From NCBI GenBank assembly GCA_027533455.1, contig JAPZUC010000006.1, positions 172,755 through 236,754 of the forward strand: a DNA stretch of 64,000 nt, in the 5' to 3' direction. The position numbers and the translations under genes are program-made. The notes beneath the pieces were generated by a model. It was not told the DNA's origin. It saw only the letters and a list, made by a program, of their open reading frames with translations, and searched no databases. Positions 1 to 8,717 of the stretch are shown one piece after another. Source of the DNA: Porphyrobacter sp. (GTDB taxonomy: Bacteria; Pseudomonadota; Alphaproteobacteria; Sphingomonadales; Sphingomonadaceae). Numbering within the stretch: position 1 is the first letter of the stretch; every line of letters starts with the position of its first letter.

Positions 1-23
1 GCAGGCAGCGGCCCCTTGGGCCA

Positions 24-542
24 TCAGGCGGTGCGTGCTGCCCAGCCCTCTGCTGTCAGAGCGAAGTAGATAGAATCGCACCACACGCCCGCAATCTGCG
101 CAGTCTTTTCCGCGCGGTGCGTTTCGGTGAAGCCGAGTTTTTCGAGGATCCTGATGGACGCCGTGTTGCGGGGATCGACCTCGGTGGCAATGCGCGCCAC
201 CCCGCCGACCGTGAGGGCCCGCGTGATGATGGGCACCAGCGCCTCCTGCACCAATCCCCGCCCCCAGAACTCGGGCGCGATGATGTAGCCAAGGGTCGGA
301 TAGCGGTAGAACCCGGCCTTGCCGATCGCACGCCCCTGATATTCGAAGATGAAATCATCACCCTCCTCGTCGGTCGTCTGCGCCATCGCGGCGAGCCAGT
401 TGCGGGTTTCCTCCTCGCTCGCGTGCGGCGGCGTTTCCCAATAAGCCATAGCCTCTGGGTCCGAGAGTACCGCGTAGATTGCGGCAAAATCCTCTTCCGG
501 GCGCACCCGGCGCAGCACCAGCCGGTCAGTTCGGATCATCAT
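24..542 (-). CDS. GNAT family N-acetyltransferase (RimJ/RimL-like)
   Basis: The 172-residue protein has the layout of a RimJ/RimL-type acetyltransferase, which moves an acetyl group from acetyl-CoA to an amine, often a protein N-terminus. It opens with the typical strand 'IRTDRLVLRRV'. The acetyl-CoA loop is seen as 'PEFWGRGLVQEAL', followed by the late family motif 'NTASIRILEKLGF'. I chose the ATG at 542 because it lies just beyond the stop of the upstream LOG-family gene (544), so the two are probably co-transcribed. An alternative start at 563 would overlap that gene by 20 bases. The substrate cannot be told from sequence. Confidence 0.85.
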   Translation of the reverse strand: MMIRTDRLVLRRVRPEEDFAAIYAVLSDPEAMAYWETPPHASEEETRNWLAAMAQTTDEEGDDFIFEYQGRAIGKAGFYRYPTLGYIIAPEFWGRGLVQEALVPIITRALTVGGVARIATEVDPRNTASIRILEKLGFTETHRAEKTAQIAGVWCDSIYFALTAEGWAARTA

Positions 543-543
543 G

Positions 544-1419
544 TCACCCGCGGGGGAGCTCATAGAAATCGCAGATGCAGGCCCACGCTTCCTCGGCCGT
601 TTCGACCCAGGTGAACAGGTCGAGATCGCTCTTGGAGATCACGCCTTCCTCGGCCAGCGCCTCGAAATCGATCACGCGGGTCCAGAACTCCTTGCCGAAC
701 AGAATGATCGGCATCGGCTTCATCTTGCCGGTCTGGATCAGGGTGACGAGCTCGAAGAATTCATCGAACGTACCGAACCCGCCCGGGAACACCGCCACCG
801 CGCGGGCGCGCAGCAGGAAGTGCATCTTGCGCAGCGCGAAGTAGTGGAACTGGAAGCTGAGATAGGGCGTCACATAGGGATTGGGTGCCTGTTCGTGCGG
901 CAACACGATATTGAGCCCGATCGATTCGGACCCGGCGTCCGATGCTCCGCGGTTGCCCGCCTCCATGATCGAAGGCCCGCCGCCCGTGGTGACGACGAAT
1001 TGGCGCTCGCCATTCTCGATGATGCCCTTCTCGCTGACGAGCCGCGCGAGGGCATAGGCCTCGTCGTAATACTTGGCCTTGGCGGCGAGGCGGGCGGCGA
1101 CCTTCTGGTCGTATTCGCTGCCATTCTTGGCTGCCTCGATCCGCGCCTCGGCCTGTGCGGGCGAAGGGATGCGGGCCGATCCGTACATAACGAGGGTCGA
1201 TCCGACGCGGGCTTCGTCGAGCAGCATTTCGGGCTTCAGCAACTCAAGCTGGAAGCGGACGGGACGCAGTTCGTCGCGCAGCAGGAAATCGGTGTCGCGG
1301 AAGGCGAGCTTGTAAGCAGGGTGCGCGGTCTGGGGGGTGCGCTCGGGGCCACCCTCGGCAAAGCGGGTTTCCTCGCCCGCGCGGTAGAACTTGCGGTTGG
1401 TCAGGTCTTTGTCAGTCAT
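544..1419 (-). CDS. LOG-like Rossmann-fold protein (TIGR00730 type)
   Basis: This is a 291-residue member of the LOG / 'lysine decarboxylase-like' Rossmann family. Characterised members are cytokinin riboside 5'-monophosphate phosphoribohydrolases; many bacterial ones hydrolyse nucleotide monophosphates. The signature 'PGGFGTFDEFFE' is present, together with 'VTTGGGPSIMEAGNRGA' and an early 'YGSARIPSP' strand. About 100 extra N-terminal residues precede the core, as in the longer alphaproteobacterial subgroup. The gene is probably co-transcribed with the downstream GNAT. A nucleotide hydrolase is the best guess; a role in hormone synthesis is not implied. Confidence 0.85.
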   Translation of the reverse strand: MTDKDLTNRKFYRAGEETRFAEGGPERTPQTAHPAYKLAFRDTDFLLRDELRPVRFQLELLKPEMLLDEARVGSTLVMYGSARIPSPAQAEARIEAAKNGSEYDQKVAARLAAKAKYYDEAYALARLVSEKGIIENGERQFVVTTGGGPSIMEAGNRGASDAGSESIGLNIVLPHEQAPNPYVTPYLSFQFHYFALRKMHFLLRARAVAVFPGGFGTFDEFFELVTLIQTGKMKPMPIILFGKEFWTRVIDFEALAEEGVISKSDLDLFTWVETAEEAWACICDFYELPRG

Positions 1420-1484
1420 GCCTAGACCCCTGCCAGACCCCGGTTAGACCCGCAATAGTCCTGGCTAGCCCCGCGTCAGGGAGA

Positions 1485-1500
1485 TGTTTCGCGTGAAACA
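1485..1500. promoter_or_regulatory. parS-like ParB-binding site
   Basis: The 16-mer TGTTTCGCGTGAAACA matches the widely conserved bacterial parS consensus TGTTTCACGTGAAACA at 15 of 16 positions; the one change is A to G at position 7. It is intergenic, between the LOG-family gene and the TetR-like gene. ParB spreads from such sites to load SMC and segregate the origin region. The match is seen directly; function is inferred. Confidence 0.6.
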
Positions 1501-1611
1501 TGCAAGCGACAGCGTACGATAGCTCATCTGCGCTATCAGCCGGAATTTGACAGAGTAGGTGCCAGAACATAGCATCTGGACGGCCCGCTCTGGGCTAAAG
1601 AGGGCGATAGA

Positions 1612-1995
1612 ATGATCACCTCCGACCTGTCGAAATCGCCGACAGCCAATACATCGCCGCAGGACGGGCGTAGCAATCGCAGCCGTGCGCTGGGCGTAGG
1701 GGCCATGATCGATCTGGTCGCTGGCGGGGAGGTGGCGCCGACAGCTGCGCAGGTCGCAGAAGCTGGGGGCATGGGGCTGCGCTCGGTGTTCCGGCACTTC
1801 GAGGATATGGATGCGCTCTATCGCGAAATGACTGAAGCGATCGAGGTCGAGGTGCTACCCTTGATGCTCCGCTCGCTTGAAGGGGCGAGTTGGAAGGAGC
1901 GTCTCCTCACCCTCGCTGAACGCCGGGCCCGGATCTTCGAGACAATCATGCCGTTTCGTATTTCGGCCACCTCCGGCGCTCCTAATGCCAATTGA
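1612..1995 (+). pseudogene. TetR-family regulator, lacking most of the ligand domain
   Basis: The 127-residue product has a TetR-type N-terminal DNA-binding region: 'PTAAQVAEAGGMGLRSVFRHFEDMDALYREM' spans the helix-turn-helix, and the start of the regulatory domain follows ('LLTLAERRARIFETIMPFR'). TetR proteins are normally about 190-220 residues, so roughly 70-90 residues of the ligand and dimerisation domain are missing. No continuation was found in the other two frames, so a deletion is more likely than a single frameshift. The gene stops 28 bases before the haloalkane dehalogenase start. It may be a decayed local regulator or a functional short HTH protein. Confidence 0.6.
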
Positions 1996-2023
1996 TGGCG
2001 CCGGGAGGGGGGAAGCAATCGCC

Positions 2024-2932
2024 ATGATCGTCCTGCGCACACCCGATGCAGCATTTGCGGACCTGCCGGACTACCCTTTCGCACCGCATTACTGCGAGAT
2101 CGGCGACCGCGCCTCTGGCAAGGCCTTGCGCATCCACTATGTGGACGAAGGCCCGCGCTGCGCGCCGGTTGTGCTGATGATGCATGGGGAGCCGACCTGG
2201 TCTTACCTCTACCGCCGCATGATAGGACCCGTTGCCGAGGCCGGATACCGGGTGATCGCCCCCGACCTCGTAGGCTTCGGCAAGTCAGACAAACCGGGCG
2301 CGAAGAGCGACTATAGCTACGCTGCGCATGTCGACTGGATGCGCCAATGGGTCGAGGCGCTGGACCTTAGCAACATCACCCTCGCCTGTCAGGACTGGGG
2401 CTCGCTCGTCGGGTTGAGACTGGTGGCCGAGATGCCCGCGCGTTTTTCGGGCGTGGTGCTGTCGAACGGCGGCTTGCCCGAGGGTGGCCCGGCACCGCGC
2501 GCATTTGCGATCTGGCGCGCCTTTTCGAAATGGAGTCCGTTTTTCCCGATCGGCAAGATCGTCGCAAAAGGCACCAAACGGACGCTCTCGGAAGCAGAAA
2601 TCGCTGCCTATGATGCGCCCTTCCCGGATGCGCGCTACAAGGCAGGCGCGCGGATCTTTCCTGCTTTGGTGCCCTTCGAGGGAAACCCTGCCGTGCCTGA
2701 TCAGAAGCGGGCCTGGGAGGTGTTCGAAGGCTGGACCAAGCCTTTCTTGTGCGCCTTCAGTGATGGCGATCCAATCACCCGCACCGGCGAGACGCGCTTC
2801 ATCGGCCGCGTGCCGGGCACCTTGGGTGCAGCGCACCGGACACTTTCGGGCGGACACTTCATCCAGGAAGACGACCCGCAAGGCTTTGTTGCCGCCATCC
2901 TTGATGTCGCCCGGCAGGGTGGCACAACGTGA
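2024..2932 (+). CDS. Haloalkane dehalogenase (HLD-I type)
   Basis: The 302-residue alpha/beta hydrolase would hydrolyse carbon-halogen bonds to give an alcohol and halide. The oxyanion segment 'HGEPTWSYLYRRM' carries Glu56, and the nucleophile elbow 'CQDWGSLVGL' puts Asp124 next to halide-binding Trp125. These fall at the same residue numbers as in Xanthobacter DhlA. The catalytic acid is probably an Asp in 'FSDGDPITR' (near 247-249) and the catalytic His is at about 278 in 'GGHFIQEDDP'. The ATG at 2024 follows a strong GGGAGGGGGG ribosome site; the longer reading frame upstream has no such support. Substrate range is unknown. It follows a truncated TetR gene and precedes a sulfatase. Confidence 0.88.
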   Translation: MIVLRTPDAAFADLPDYPFAPHYCEIGDRASGKALRIHYVDEGPRCAPVVLMMHGEPTWSYLYRRMIGPVAEAGYRVIAPDLVGFGKSDKPGAKSDYSYAAHVDWMRQWVEALDLSNITLACQDWGSLVGLRLVAEMPARFSGVVLSNGGLPEGGPAPRAFAIWRAFSKWSPFFPIGKIVAKGTKRTLSEAEIAAYDAPFPDARYKAGARIFPALVPFEGNPAVPDQKRAWEVFEGWTKPFLCAFSDGDPITRTGETRFIGRVPGTLGAAHRTLSGGHFIQEDDPQGFVAAILDVARQGGTT

Positions 2933-3005
2933 TTATCATCAACCAGCATTGTCAGCCGTGCGAACAGGCATTGGCCAGCGTCGCCGGTAGCGGGGCGGCT
3001 GGCGC

Positions 3006-4673
3006 ATGAGACGCTGGGTTAAGGGCGCGCTTGGCATTCTAGCGACGCTGGCGGTGATGGGCGCGGCGGCTTATCACGTCCGCACCGATCTGGCGCTTGG
3101 CCTTGTGCGCTGGCGTAGCACGCAAGAGGTCGCGGCCAATCAGCCGGTGCCGTGGCAGCAAGGCCCAGCGATTCCCTCAGCCCCACCGACTGAACGTCCA
3201 CCAAACATCGTGTTCATCTTGTTCGATGATCTCGGCATGAATGACCTTTCGACCTTTGGCGGCGGGTTTGCGGGCGGAAGGGTCAAGACCCCCAACATCG
3301 ACCGGCTTGCCGCCGAGGGCGCGATTTTCACACAGGCCTATGCGGGCAACGCCACCTGCTCGCCCTCGCGCGCGCAGCTGATGACCGGGCGCTATGCCAC
3401 CCGCACTGGATTTGAATTCACTCCGACGCCGCCCGGTTTCGCTCGGGTGGTTTCGATGGTTTCCGCCGACATCCAGCCGGATCGCCCCCCGGTGCTCTAC
3501 AACGCCGAGGCCGATGCGGTCGCGCGCCCCTTCGAAGACCAGGGCCTGCCGCCTGAAGAAGTAACGATCGCAGAAGTCCTGAAGGCGCGCGGCTATCACA
3601 CGGTGCATATCGGCAAGTGGCACCTCGGCAACGCAGCGAAGTTCCATCCCAACGCCCAAGGCTTTGACGAAAGCCTCAATATGGATGGAATGCTGCACCT
3701 GCCAGAGAACGATCCGGATGTGGTCAACGCCCATGTCGATTTCGACCCGATCGATCGCTTCCTGTGGGCCTCCGCCCATTTCGCAACCAGCTACAACAAT
3801 GGCCCGAAGTTTGCGCCGGGCGGTTACCTCGCTGATTACTGGACGGACGAGAGCCTGAAGGTGATCGAGGCTAACCGCCACAATCCCTTCTTCCTCTACC
3901 TCGCTCACTGGGGCGTGCATTCGCCGCTGCAGGCGACCCGCGAAGATTTCGAGGCGGTTGGCGACATCGCGCCGCACCGCGCCCGCGTCTATGCGGCAAT
4001 GATCCGCGCGCTCGATCGCAGCGTCGGGCGGATCATGGCGAAGCTCGAGGAAGAGGGCCTTGCGGAGAATACGCTTGTGGTGATCTCCAGCGACAACGGT
4101 GCGCCGGGCTATGTCGGGATCGAGCAGGTGAACGCGCCCTACCGTGGGGGAAAGGGAACCTTCTTCGAAGGCGGTATCCGCGTGCCGCTGTTAGCGCGGT
4201 GGCCAGCAAGAGTGCCGGCGGGAGCGCGGATTGCGCTGCCGGTAGGCCAGGTCGATCTCATGCCGACTTTTGCGGCAGCGGCAGATGCACCGCTGCCGCC
4301 GGGGGTGACAATCGACGGGCGCAATTTGCTCTCTGCGCTCACTGGACGGGGCCCGTCGCTGCGCGCTGATGCGCCGCTGTTCTGGAGCAGCGGATATTAT
4401 CGCGCCGTTCGCGCGGGCGACTGGAAGCTGCAGGTAAACGGCAAGCAGAAGAAAGTTTGGCTCTATAATCTCGCCGCAGACCCGACTGAGCAACGCAATC
4501 TTGCCGCCAGCGAGCCAGCCCGGCGCGGTGAGCTCGAGGCTTTGCTCGAAGCGCATGAGCGCGGACGCAAGGCGCCGCTCTATGCGAGTACCTTCGACAT
4601 GCCAGTATCGATCGACCGAACCTTGGCCCAGACCTTCGATCCGCGAGGGGAATGGATCTATTGGCCGAATTGA
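3006..4673 (+). CDS. Type I sulfatase (formylglycine-dependent)
   Basis: The 555-residue protein has the sulfatase signature 'CSPSRAQLMTGRYATRTG', with the Cys near residue 118 that is converted to formylglycine. Metal ligands are suggested by 'FDDLGMND' and 'SSDNGAPGY', and catalytic lysines by 'HIGKWHLG' and 'RGGKGTFFEGG'. An N-terminal hydrophobic stretch (residues about 7-23) should export or anchor it, so it acts in the periplasm on sulfate esters. A formylglycine-generating enzyme is encoded 363 bases downstream on the same strand, which fits a need for maturation. The natural substrate is not evident; arylsulfate, sugar sulfate and choline sulfate remain possible. Confidence 0.9.
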   Translation: MRRWVKGALGILATLAVMGAAAYHVRTDLALGLVRWRSTQEVAANQPVPWQQGPAIPSAPPTERPPNIVFILFDDLGMNDLSTFGGGFAGGRVKTPNIDRLAAEGAIFTQAYAGNATCSPSRAQLMTGRYATRTGFEFTPTPPGFARVVSMVSADIQPDRPPVLYNAEADAVARPFEDQGLPPEEVTIAEVLKARGYHTVHIGKWHLGNAAKFHPNAQGFDESLNMDGMLHLPENDPDVVNAHVDFDPIDRFLWASAHFATSYNNGPKFAPGGYLADYWTDESLKVIEANRHNPFFLYLAHWGVHSPLQATREDFEAVGDIAPHRARVYAAMIRALDRSVGRIMAKLEEEGLAENTLVVISSDNGAPGYVGIEQVNAPYRGGKGTFFEGGIRVPLLARWPARVPAGARIALPVGQVDLMPTFAAAADAPLPPGVTIDGRNLLSALTGRGPSLRADAPLFWSSGYYRAVRAGDWKLQVNGKQKKVWLYNLAADPTEQRNLAASEPARRGELEALLEAHERGRKAPLYASTFDMPVSIDRTLAQTFDPRGEWIYWPN

Positions 4674-5036
4674 CGGACCTGAGGCCTGCCACTTGCCAAG
4701 ATCGCATCCGTACACTTCGATGCCTTCATGCCATAGCTCCTCGCCAAACCACGGAAACCTACGACGGAAAACGTTAGCCGCTGGTGGTCCAGTTTTCAGA
4801 TGGCAGAGCAGACGCCCGTTGCCTTCTTGCAGGGAACGAAGGGACCTCGCAATCTATGCGCGCGCCATGGGCTAATCAGCAGCACTTCCGAACAGTTCGC
4901 TGTTGCCTTTTGTTGAACCAGCGATGTTCTCGGGGCGTTTCCTTCTCTCGCTTGCGACCACCCATTCATCTCGGCATGCTTGTGAAAAATGATGCCAACA
5001 AAGCGCGTGCAGGTGTTGTGATGCGAGGAGCTGAAG
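4674..5036. other. Intergenic stretch, no gene seen
   Basis: These 363 bases separate the sulfatase from the formylglycine-generating enzyme. The open frames here read as low-similarity, Arg/Ser-rich translations with no recognisable domain. A GAGGAG ribosome site just before 5037 serves the next gene. I saw no clear terminator, so co-transcription cannot be excluded. Confidence 0.5.
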
Positions 5037-6062
5037 ATGATGACATTGCGGGGCAGGGCGGCATGGCCGGCATTCATGGCATTGGCTGTGGCAGCCTGCG
5101 AGCGCGCATCCGACATGGACCCCGCGCCGCTACAGGCCGCCACCGATTTTGCCGCTCAGACCGCTTGCCCTGCGCCGCCCAAGCAGCGCGTTCATATCAA
5201 GGGCGGCGTCTTCTTGATGGGCAGCGATGCGGTCTATGCCGAGGAAGGTCCCCCGCGCGAAACCCGGATCAATGATTTCTGGATCGACCCGCACGAAGTC
5301 ACCAATGCACAATTCGCCGCCTTCGTGGACGCGACCGGCTATGTCACCATTGCCGAAAAGCCGGTGGACCCCGCCCAGTTCGGAGTCCCGGCAAGTCAAA
5401 TCCCGGCCCATATGCTCCAGCCCGGCTCGGCGGTGTTCACGCCGCCCGATCGGCCTTCGCGCAACTATGCCGACTGGTGGGACTACGTTCCGGGCGCGAA
5501 CTGGAAGACGCCCTATGGCCCTGGCGGTCCTGACGCTGTCGCGGGCCAGCCGGTGGTCCACCTCGCATGGGACGACATGCAGGCCTACGCCGCCTGGGCC
5601 GGCGGCCGGCTGCCTACCGAGGCCGAATGGGAATATGCCGCCAGTGCCGGCGCACCGGACACTACCGCACAACCCGCGCCCGATGTTGCGAATAGCTGGC
5701 AGGGGGTCTTCCCCGTCGTCAATGAGGCAAAAGACGGCTTCAAGGGCATTGCGCCTGTCGGCTGCTTCAGCCCCAATGCTTTCGGGCTCTACGACATGGT
5801 CGGCAATGTCTGGGAAGTCACAACGGATTTCTACCGCGCCGGCCACGACCCGAGCGCGCGCGACAATCCGCGCGGTCCCAGCGAGAATGATGCCTATGAC
5901 CCGCTCAATCCCGGCTTTGCCAGCAGGGTCATGAAAGGCGGCAGCTATCTGTGCGCGCCGAACTACTGCCAGCGCTATCGTCCCGAAAGCCGCCAAGGAC
6001 GCGATCCGGGCCTCGGTGCCTCGAATGTCGGCTTCCGCCTAGTATATGACACCCAGAATTGA
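5037..6062 (+). CDS. Formylglycine-generating enzyme family lipoprotein (SUMF1-like)
   Basis: The 341-residue protein belongs to the FGE-sulfatase family, which oxidises the Cys of CxPxR in sulfatases to formylglycine. Both active-site cysteines of true FGEs are kept in 'SYLCAPNYCQRYRPE' near the C-terminus, and the protein ends in the typical 'SNVGFRLV'. Other family blocks are 'GGVFLMGSD', 'EVTNAQFAAFVDATGY' and 'GRLPTEAEWEYAA'. A signal peptide with lipobox 'AVAAC' (Cys21) predicts a lipoprotein, so modification would occur after export. The ATG ATG at 5037 follows a GAGGAG ribosome site. Its likely partners are the sulfatases at 3006 and 10977. Confidence 0.9.
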   Translation: MMTLRGRAAWPAFMALAVAACERASDMDPAPLQAATDFAAQTACPAPPKQRVHIKGGVFLMGSDAVYAEEGPPRETRINDFWIDPHEVTNAQFAAFVDATGYVTIAEKPVDPAQFGVPASQIPAHMLQPGSAVFTPPDRPSRNYADWWDYVPGANWKTPYGPGGPDAVAGQPVVHLAWDDMQAYAAWAGGRLPTEAEWEYAASAGAPDTTAQPAPDVANSWQGVFPVVNEAKDGFKGIAPVGCFSPNAFGLYDMVGNVWEVTTDFYRAGHDPSARDNPRGPSENDAYDPLNPGFASRVMKGGSYLCAPNYCQRYRPESRQGRDPGLGASNVGFRLVYDTQN

Positions 6063-6530
6063 GCTGATGGCGCTAAGCTAACGGCTGATGGCGATCGGCT
6101 CGGATGTAGTCGCCATCATGACTGCAAAATGGGAGTTGGGATCAATCTATCTCATCCTCAGAAAGCCCCCGGTAGTTGCCAAAATCTCCTTGACGCAGCG
6201 ATCGGAATACCCGCCCGATGAACTGTTGCATCGGCCCTTCGTTCTCAGCCTAGCCTATTTGAAGAATATCCGTGGTCCGCAACGGTGGTTAATCGGCCAG
6301 ATACGACCGCGGGAGCGGCGGGGTGAATGGGAACGGGAGTTCAAGATCGTGAATTGGCACAGCGAAATCGCATCTGAGAATCGTCCATTTCAACCGACTG
6401 ACGATCGCGCGTCGATCGAAGCTACAGGATTTTCGCGCTTGATCCTCACCGACATTCAGGCAAGCGAAGCGGTATGGCTCCAGAGTGCCGGTCCACGCGG
6501 CATTGTGCACTCGCGTGGGGGCACTTGGTC
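6063..6530. other. Gene-poor stretch with one doubtful frame
   Basis: An open frame of 148 codons (6088-6534) ends in a GTGA overlap with the next gene. Its translation shows no domain I recognise and no clear ribosome site. It could be an unknown gene or a decayed one; I do not call it as a CDS. Confidence 0.35.
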
Positions 6531-7454
6531 GTGACTATCCGCAAGGTCTGCGTCCTCGGCGCTCCTGCCGATCAAGGTCAACCACTGGTCGCCGAATTGC
6601 TCGCACACGGCTTTGACGTTACTGCCGGGGTGCGGCGGCCCAATGCCATGGCGGATACGCCGTTTCCCGAGCTTCCTACTGTGTTTGCGGACATTACCGA
6701 TGCCGATGCAATGGCCCACGCCTTTGCCGGGCAAGATGCCGCTGCTTTTCATCTGCCGTTTGAATTCGACCGAGAGAAGGCTGCTCGTTTCGGCACCCAG
6801 ATCGCCGCAGGAGCGAAGCGCGCGGGGCTGAAGAAGATCATCTTTAACACCGCCTGCTTCGTCGCGGATCACGATCTTGGCCTTTCGGCGCATGACGGCC
6901 GTCGCGATATCGAGCGCGCGCTGGAAGAAACCGGCATTCCGTGCGTGTTCATTGAACCGACCGTGTTCATGGACAACCAGTTCCGGATCTGGAACCGACC
7001 CTTGATCATGCGCGAAGGGATTTTCGCTTATCCTGCGAAGCCCGATCTGCTGATCAACTGGGTGTGTCTTGAAGATGTCGCCCAAGCGATGCGCCGTGCG
7101 CTCGAGACTAATGCTGCTGACGGCCGCCGTGTCCCGCTCGGTGGACCGGAAGCGCTGGTCGGCGACGATGTCGCGGCAAACCTTTCTGAAGTGCTCGGAC
7201 GTACAGTGCGTTTCGAAAGCCTCGCGCCGGAGGAATTCGCGGCCCGCATGAGTGCGATGGTTACCGGTTCACGGGATGTAACACCGCTGAGCATTTATGA
7301 CGGCATGGCGAAGTTCTACGCGTTCTATAATTCTCAGGCCACCTCGCCCCTGCTGGTCAACCCCAAGTCCGCCCGCGATCTGCTTGGAATGGAGCCGACG
7401 AGCCATCTCGAATGGGCGAAATCAAAGGACTGGAGTGCGGGCCTGCCGAGATAG
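6531..7454 (+). CDS. NmrA-like NAD(P)-binding protein (atypical SDR)
   Basis: The 307-residue protein is an atypical short-chain dehydrogenase of the NmrA/HSCARG type. It starts with a Rossmann motif variant 'KVCVLGAPADQGQPLVAELLAHGFDVTAGVR', followed by 'AGAKRAGLKKIIFNTACF' and the later 'GIPCVFIEPTVFMDN' strand. Such proteins act as redox sensors or NAD(P)H-dependent reductases. I chose the GTG at 6531 because the reading-frame similarity begins there and a GTGGGGG stretch lies just upstream; the ATG at 6474 would add 19 unrelated residues. The catalytic Tyr-Lys pair of classical SDRs is not evident, which fits the atypical class. Confidence 0.75.
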   Translation: MTIRKVCVLGAPADQGQPLVAELLAHGFDVTAGVRRPNAMADTPFPELPTVFADITDADAMAHAFAGQDAAAFHLPFEFDREKAARFGTQIAAGAKRAGLKKIIFNTACFVADHDLGLSAHDGRRDIERALEETGIPCVFIEPTVFMDNQFRIWNRPLIMREGIFAYPAKPDLLINWVCLEDVAQAMRRALETNAADGRRVPLGGPEALVGDDVAANLSEVLGRTVRFESLAPEEFAARMSAMVTGSRDVTPLSIYDGMAKFYAFYNSQATSPLLVNPKSARDLLGMEPTSHLEWAKSKDWSAGLPR

Positions 7455-7466
7455 CGCCGCGCCAGC

Positions 7467-8240
7467 CTACCTGCCGCCCGTCACATAGAGGCACTGCCCG
7501 GTAATCCAGCTCGCCGCGGGTGAAGCCATGAACACTACTGCGGCCGCAATATCCTCAGGCTCGCCATAACGCCCCATCGGGATGCCGATCAACGCCAGCA
7601 GCTTCTCGCGCTTTTCGGGCGTGTCGGTGCCCATACAATCATCGAAGTTCTCGGTCGGCACCGGACCTGGTGCAACCGCATTGACCCGAATCTTCGGCGC
7701 GACTTCTGCCGCCAAGGTCGCGGTCAGGCTGTTTACCGCCGCCTTGGCCGCGCCATAGGGACCGTTCTTGACCTGCGCTCCATAGGCCGAGCGTGACGAG
7801 ATATTGACGATCGCTCCGCCACTCTCCGCCATGTGGCGGACAGCAACGCTCGATCCCGTCCAGACTGCCTTCAGGTTGAGCGCGATCTGCGCGTCAAAGT
7901 TTTCCTCCGGGGTGCGGGTCAGATAACGCGGGGTACCATCGGGGATGCCCCCGGCATTATTGACCCAGATGGTCAGTTTGCCCAGCGTGGCGACGGTTTG
8001 CTCAGCCAGGTTTTCGAGCGCGCGCGCATCTGTCGCATCAGTGGCGAGCGGCAAGGCGCGGCGACCCAGCGCGGTGATTTCAGCGGCCACTGCGTCCAGA
8101 TCAGCCTGCGTCCGCGACGCGAGCGCGACATCCGCGCCTGCCTCGGCCAAGGCAATCGCGATCGCCCGGCCGATGCCTTTGCCGGCACCGGTCACCACCG
8201 CAACCTCGCCGTCAAGCCGGAACCGGTCCAGTATGCCCAT
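7467..8240 (-). CDS. Classical SDR family oxidoreductase
   Basis: The 257-residue protein is a classical short-chain dehydrogenase/reductase. The cofactor motif 'TGAGKGIGRAIAIALAEAG' lies at residues about 18-36, the structural 'NNAGG' follows, and the catalytic Ser-Tyr-Lys set is seen in 'NISSRSAYG...YGAAKAAVNS'. The C-terminal 'ASWITGQCLYVTGG' is typical of the family. The Ala/Ser-Arg after the second strand ('ALASRTQ') suggests NADP(H) preference. It converges tail to tail with the NmrA-like gene only 12 bases away. The substrate is unknown. Confidence 0.88.
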   Translation of the reverse strand: MGILDRFRLDGEVAVVTGAGKGIGRAIAIALAEAGADVALASRTQADLDAVAAEITALGRRALPLATDATDARALENLAEQTVATLGKLTIWVNNAGGIPDGTPRYLTRTPEENFDAQIALNLKAVWTGSSVAVRHMAESGGAIVNISSRSAYGAQVKNGPYGAAKAAVNSLTATLAAEVAPKIRVNAVAPGPVPTENFDDCMGTDTPEKREKLLALIGIPMGRYGEPEDIAAAVVFMASPAASWITGQCLYVTGGR

Positions 8241-8717
8241 TAGCCATCATCCTTTGCTTATACTGCGTCATGCCTACGGCCAGCACGCGTAAGGGACACT
8301 GGCGCTTCAAATAGTCGCACAAAAGAATGGCAGTGAGGGGATCGTTTTCACACCGGCGAGTTCTGGCTCACGACGGGCGGAACGCAGCCGTTCAATCTGG
8401 CAGCAGCATCGGAAACTCTCGACCCATATGTTGCCATTCCCTGATCCCTTCAATAACCGCGGCTCTTGCCGAAACCTGCCCAACGGACGTGCTTGAACGG
8501 CGTGACACCTTCGTGTGCAACTGCGGTCGTCAGTAGGTTTTTATGACGTTGCCTGGATGCAGGCGTTGCTTCGTCAGACAACAGTTAACCGACTAGGGAT
8601 CGGCGCGGGGCGGCTTCTGGGATTCCAGTCAATCCCCGCGTCTTGATCGAGATGTAATCTTGTATCGTTCCGCACCTTCAATTATGCGCCGGCAAGTTGT
8701 GTGTCGGGGCCCAAGCG
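8241..8717. other. Intergenic stretch, no gene seen
   Basis: This 477-base region lies between the divergent SDR and sbtA-like genes and must hold both promoters. A 69-codon frame at 8327-8536 has no recognisable features. I found no clear inverted repeat or regulatory motif. Confidence 0.45.

Noticed and set aside
6088..6534. 148-codon frame ending in a GTGA overlap with the NmrA-like gene
   Set aside because: No recognisable domain and no ribosome site; the overlap could be chance. Kept only as a note on the region.
8327..8536. 69-codon frame upstream of sbtA
   Set aside because: Short, no ribosome site, no recognisable features.
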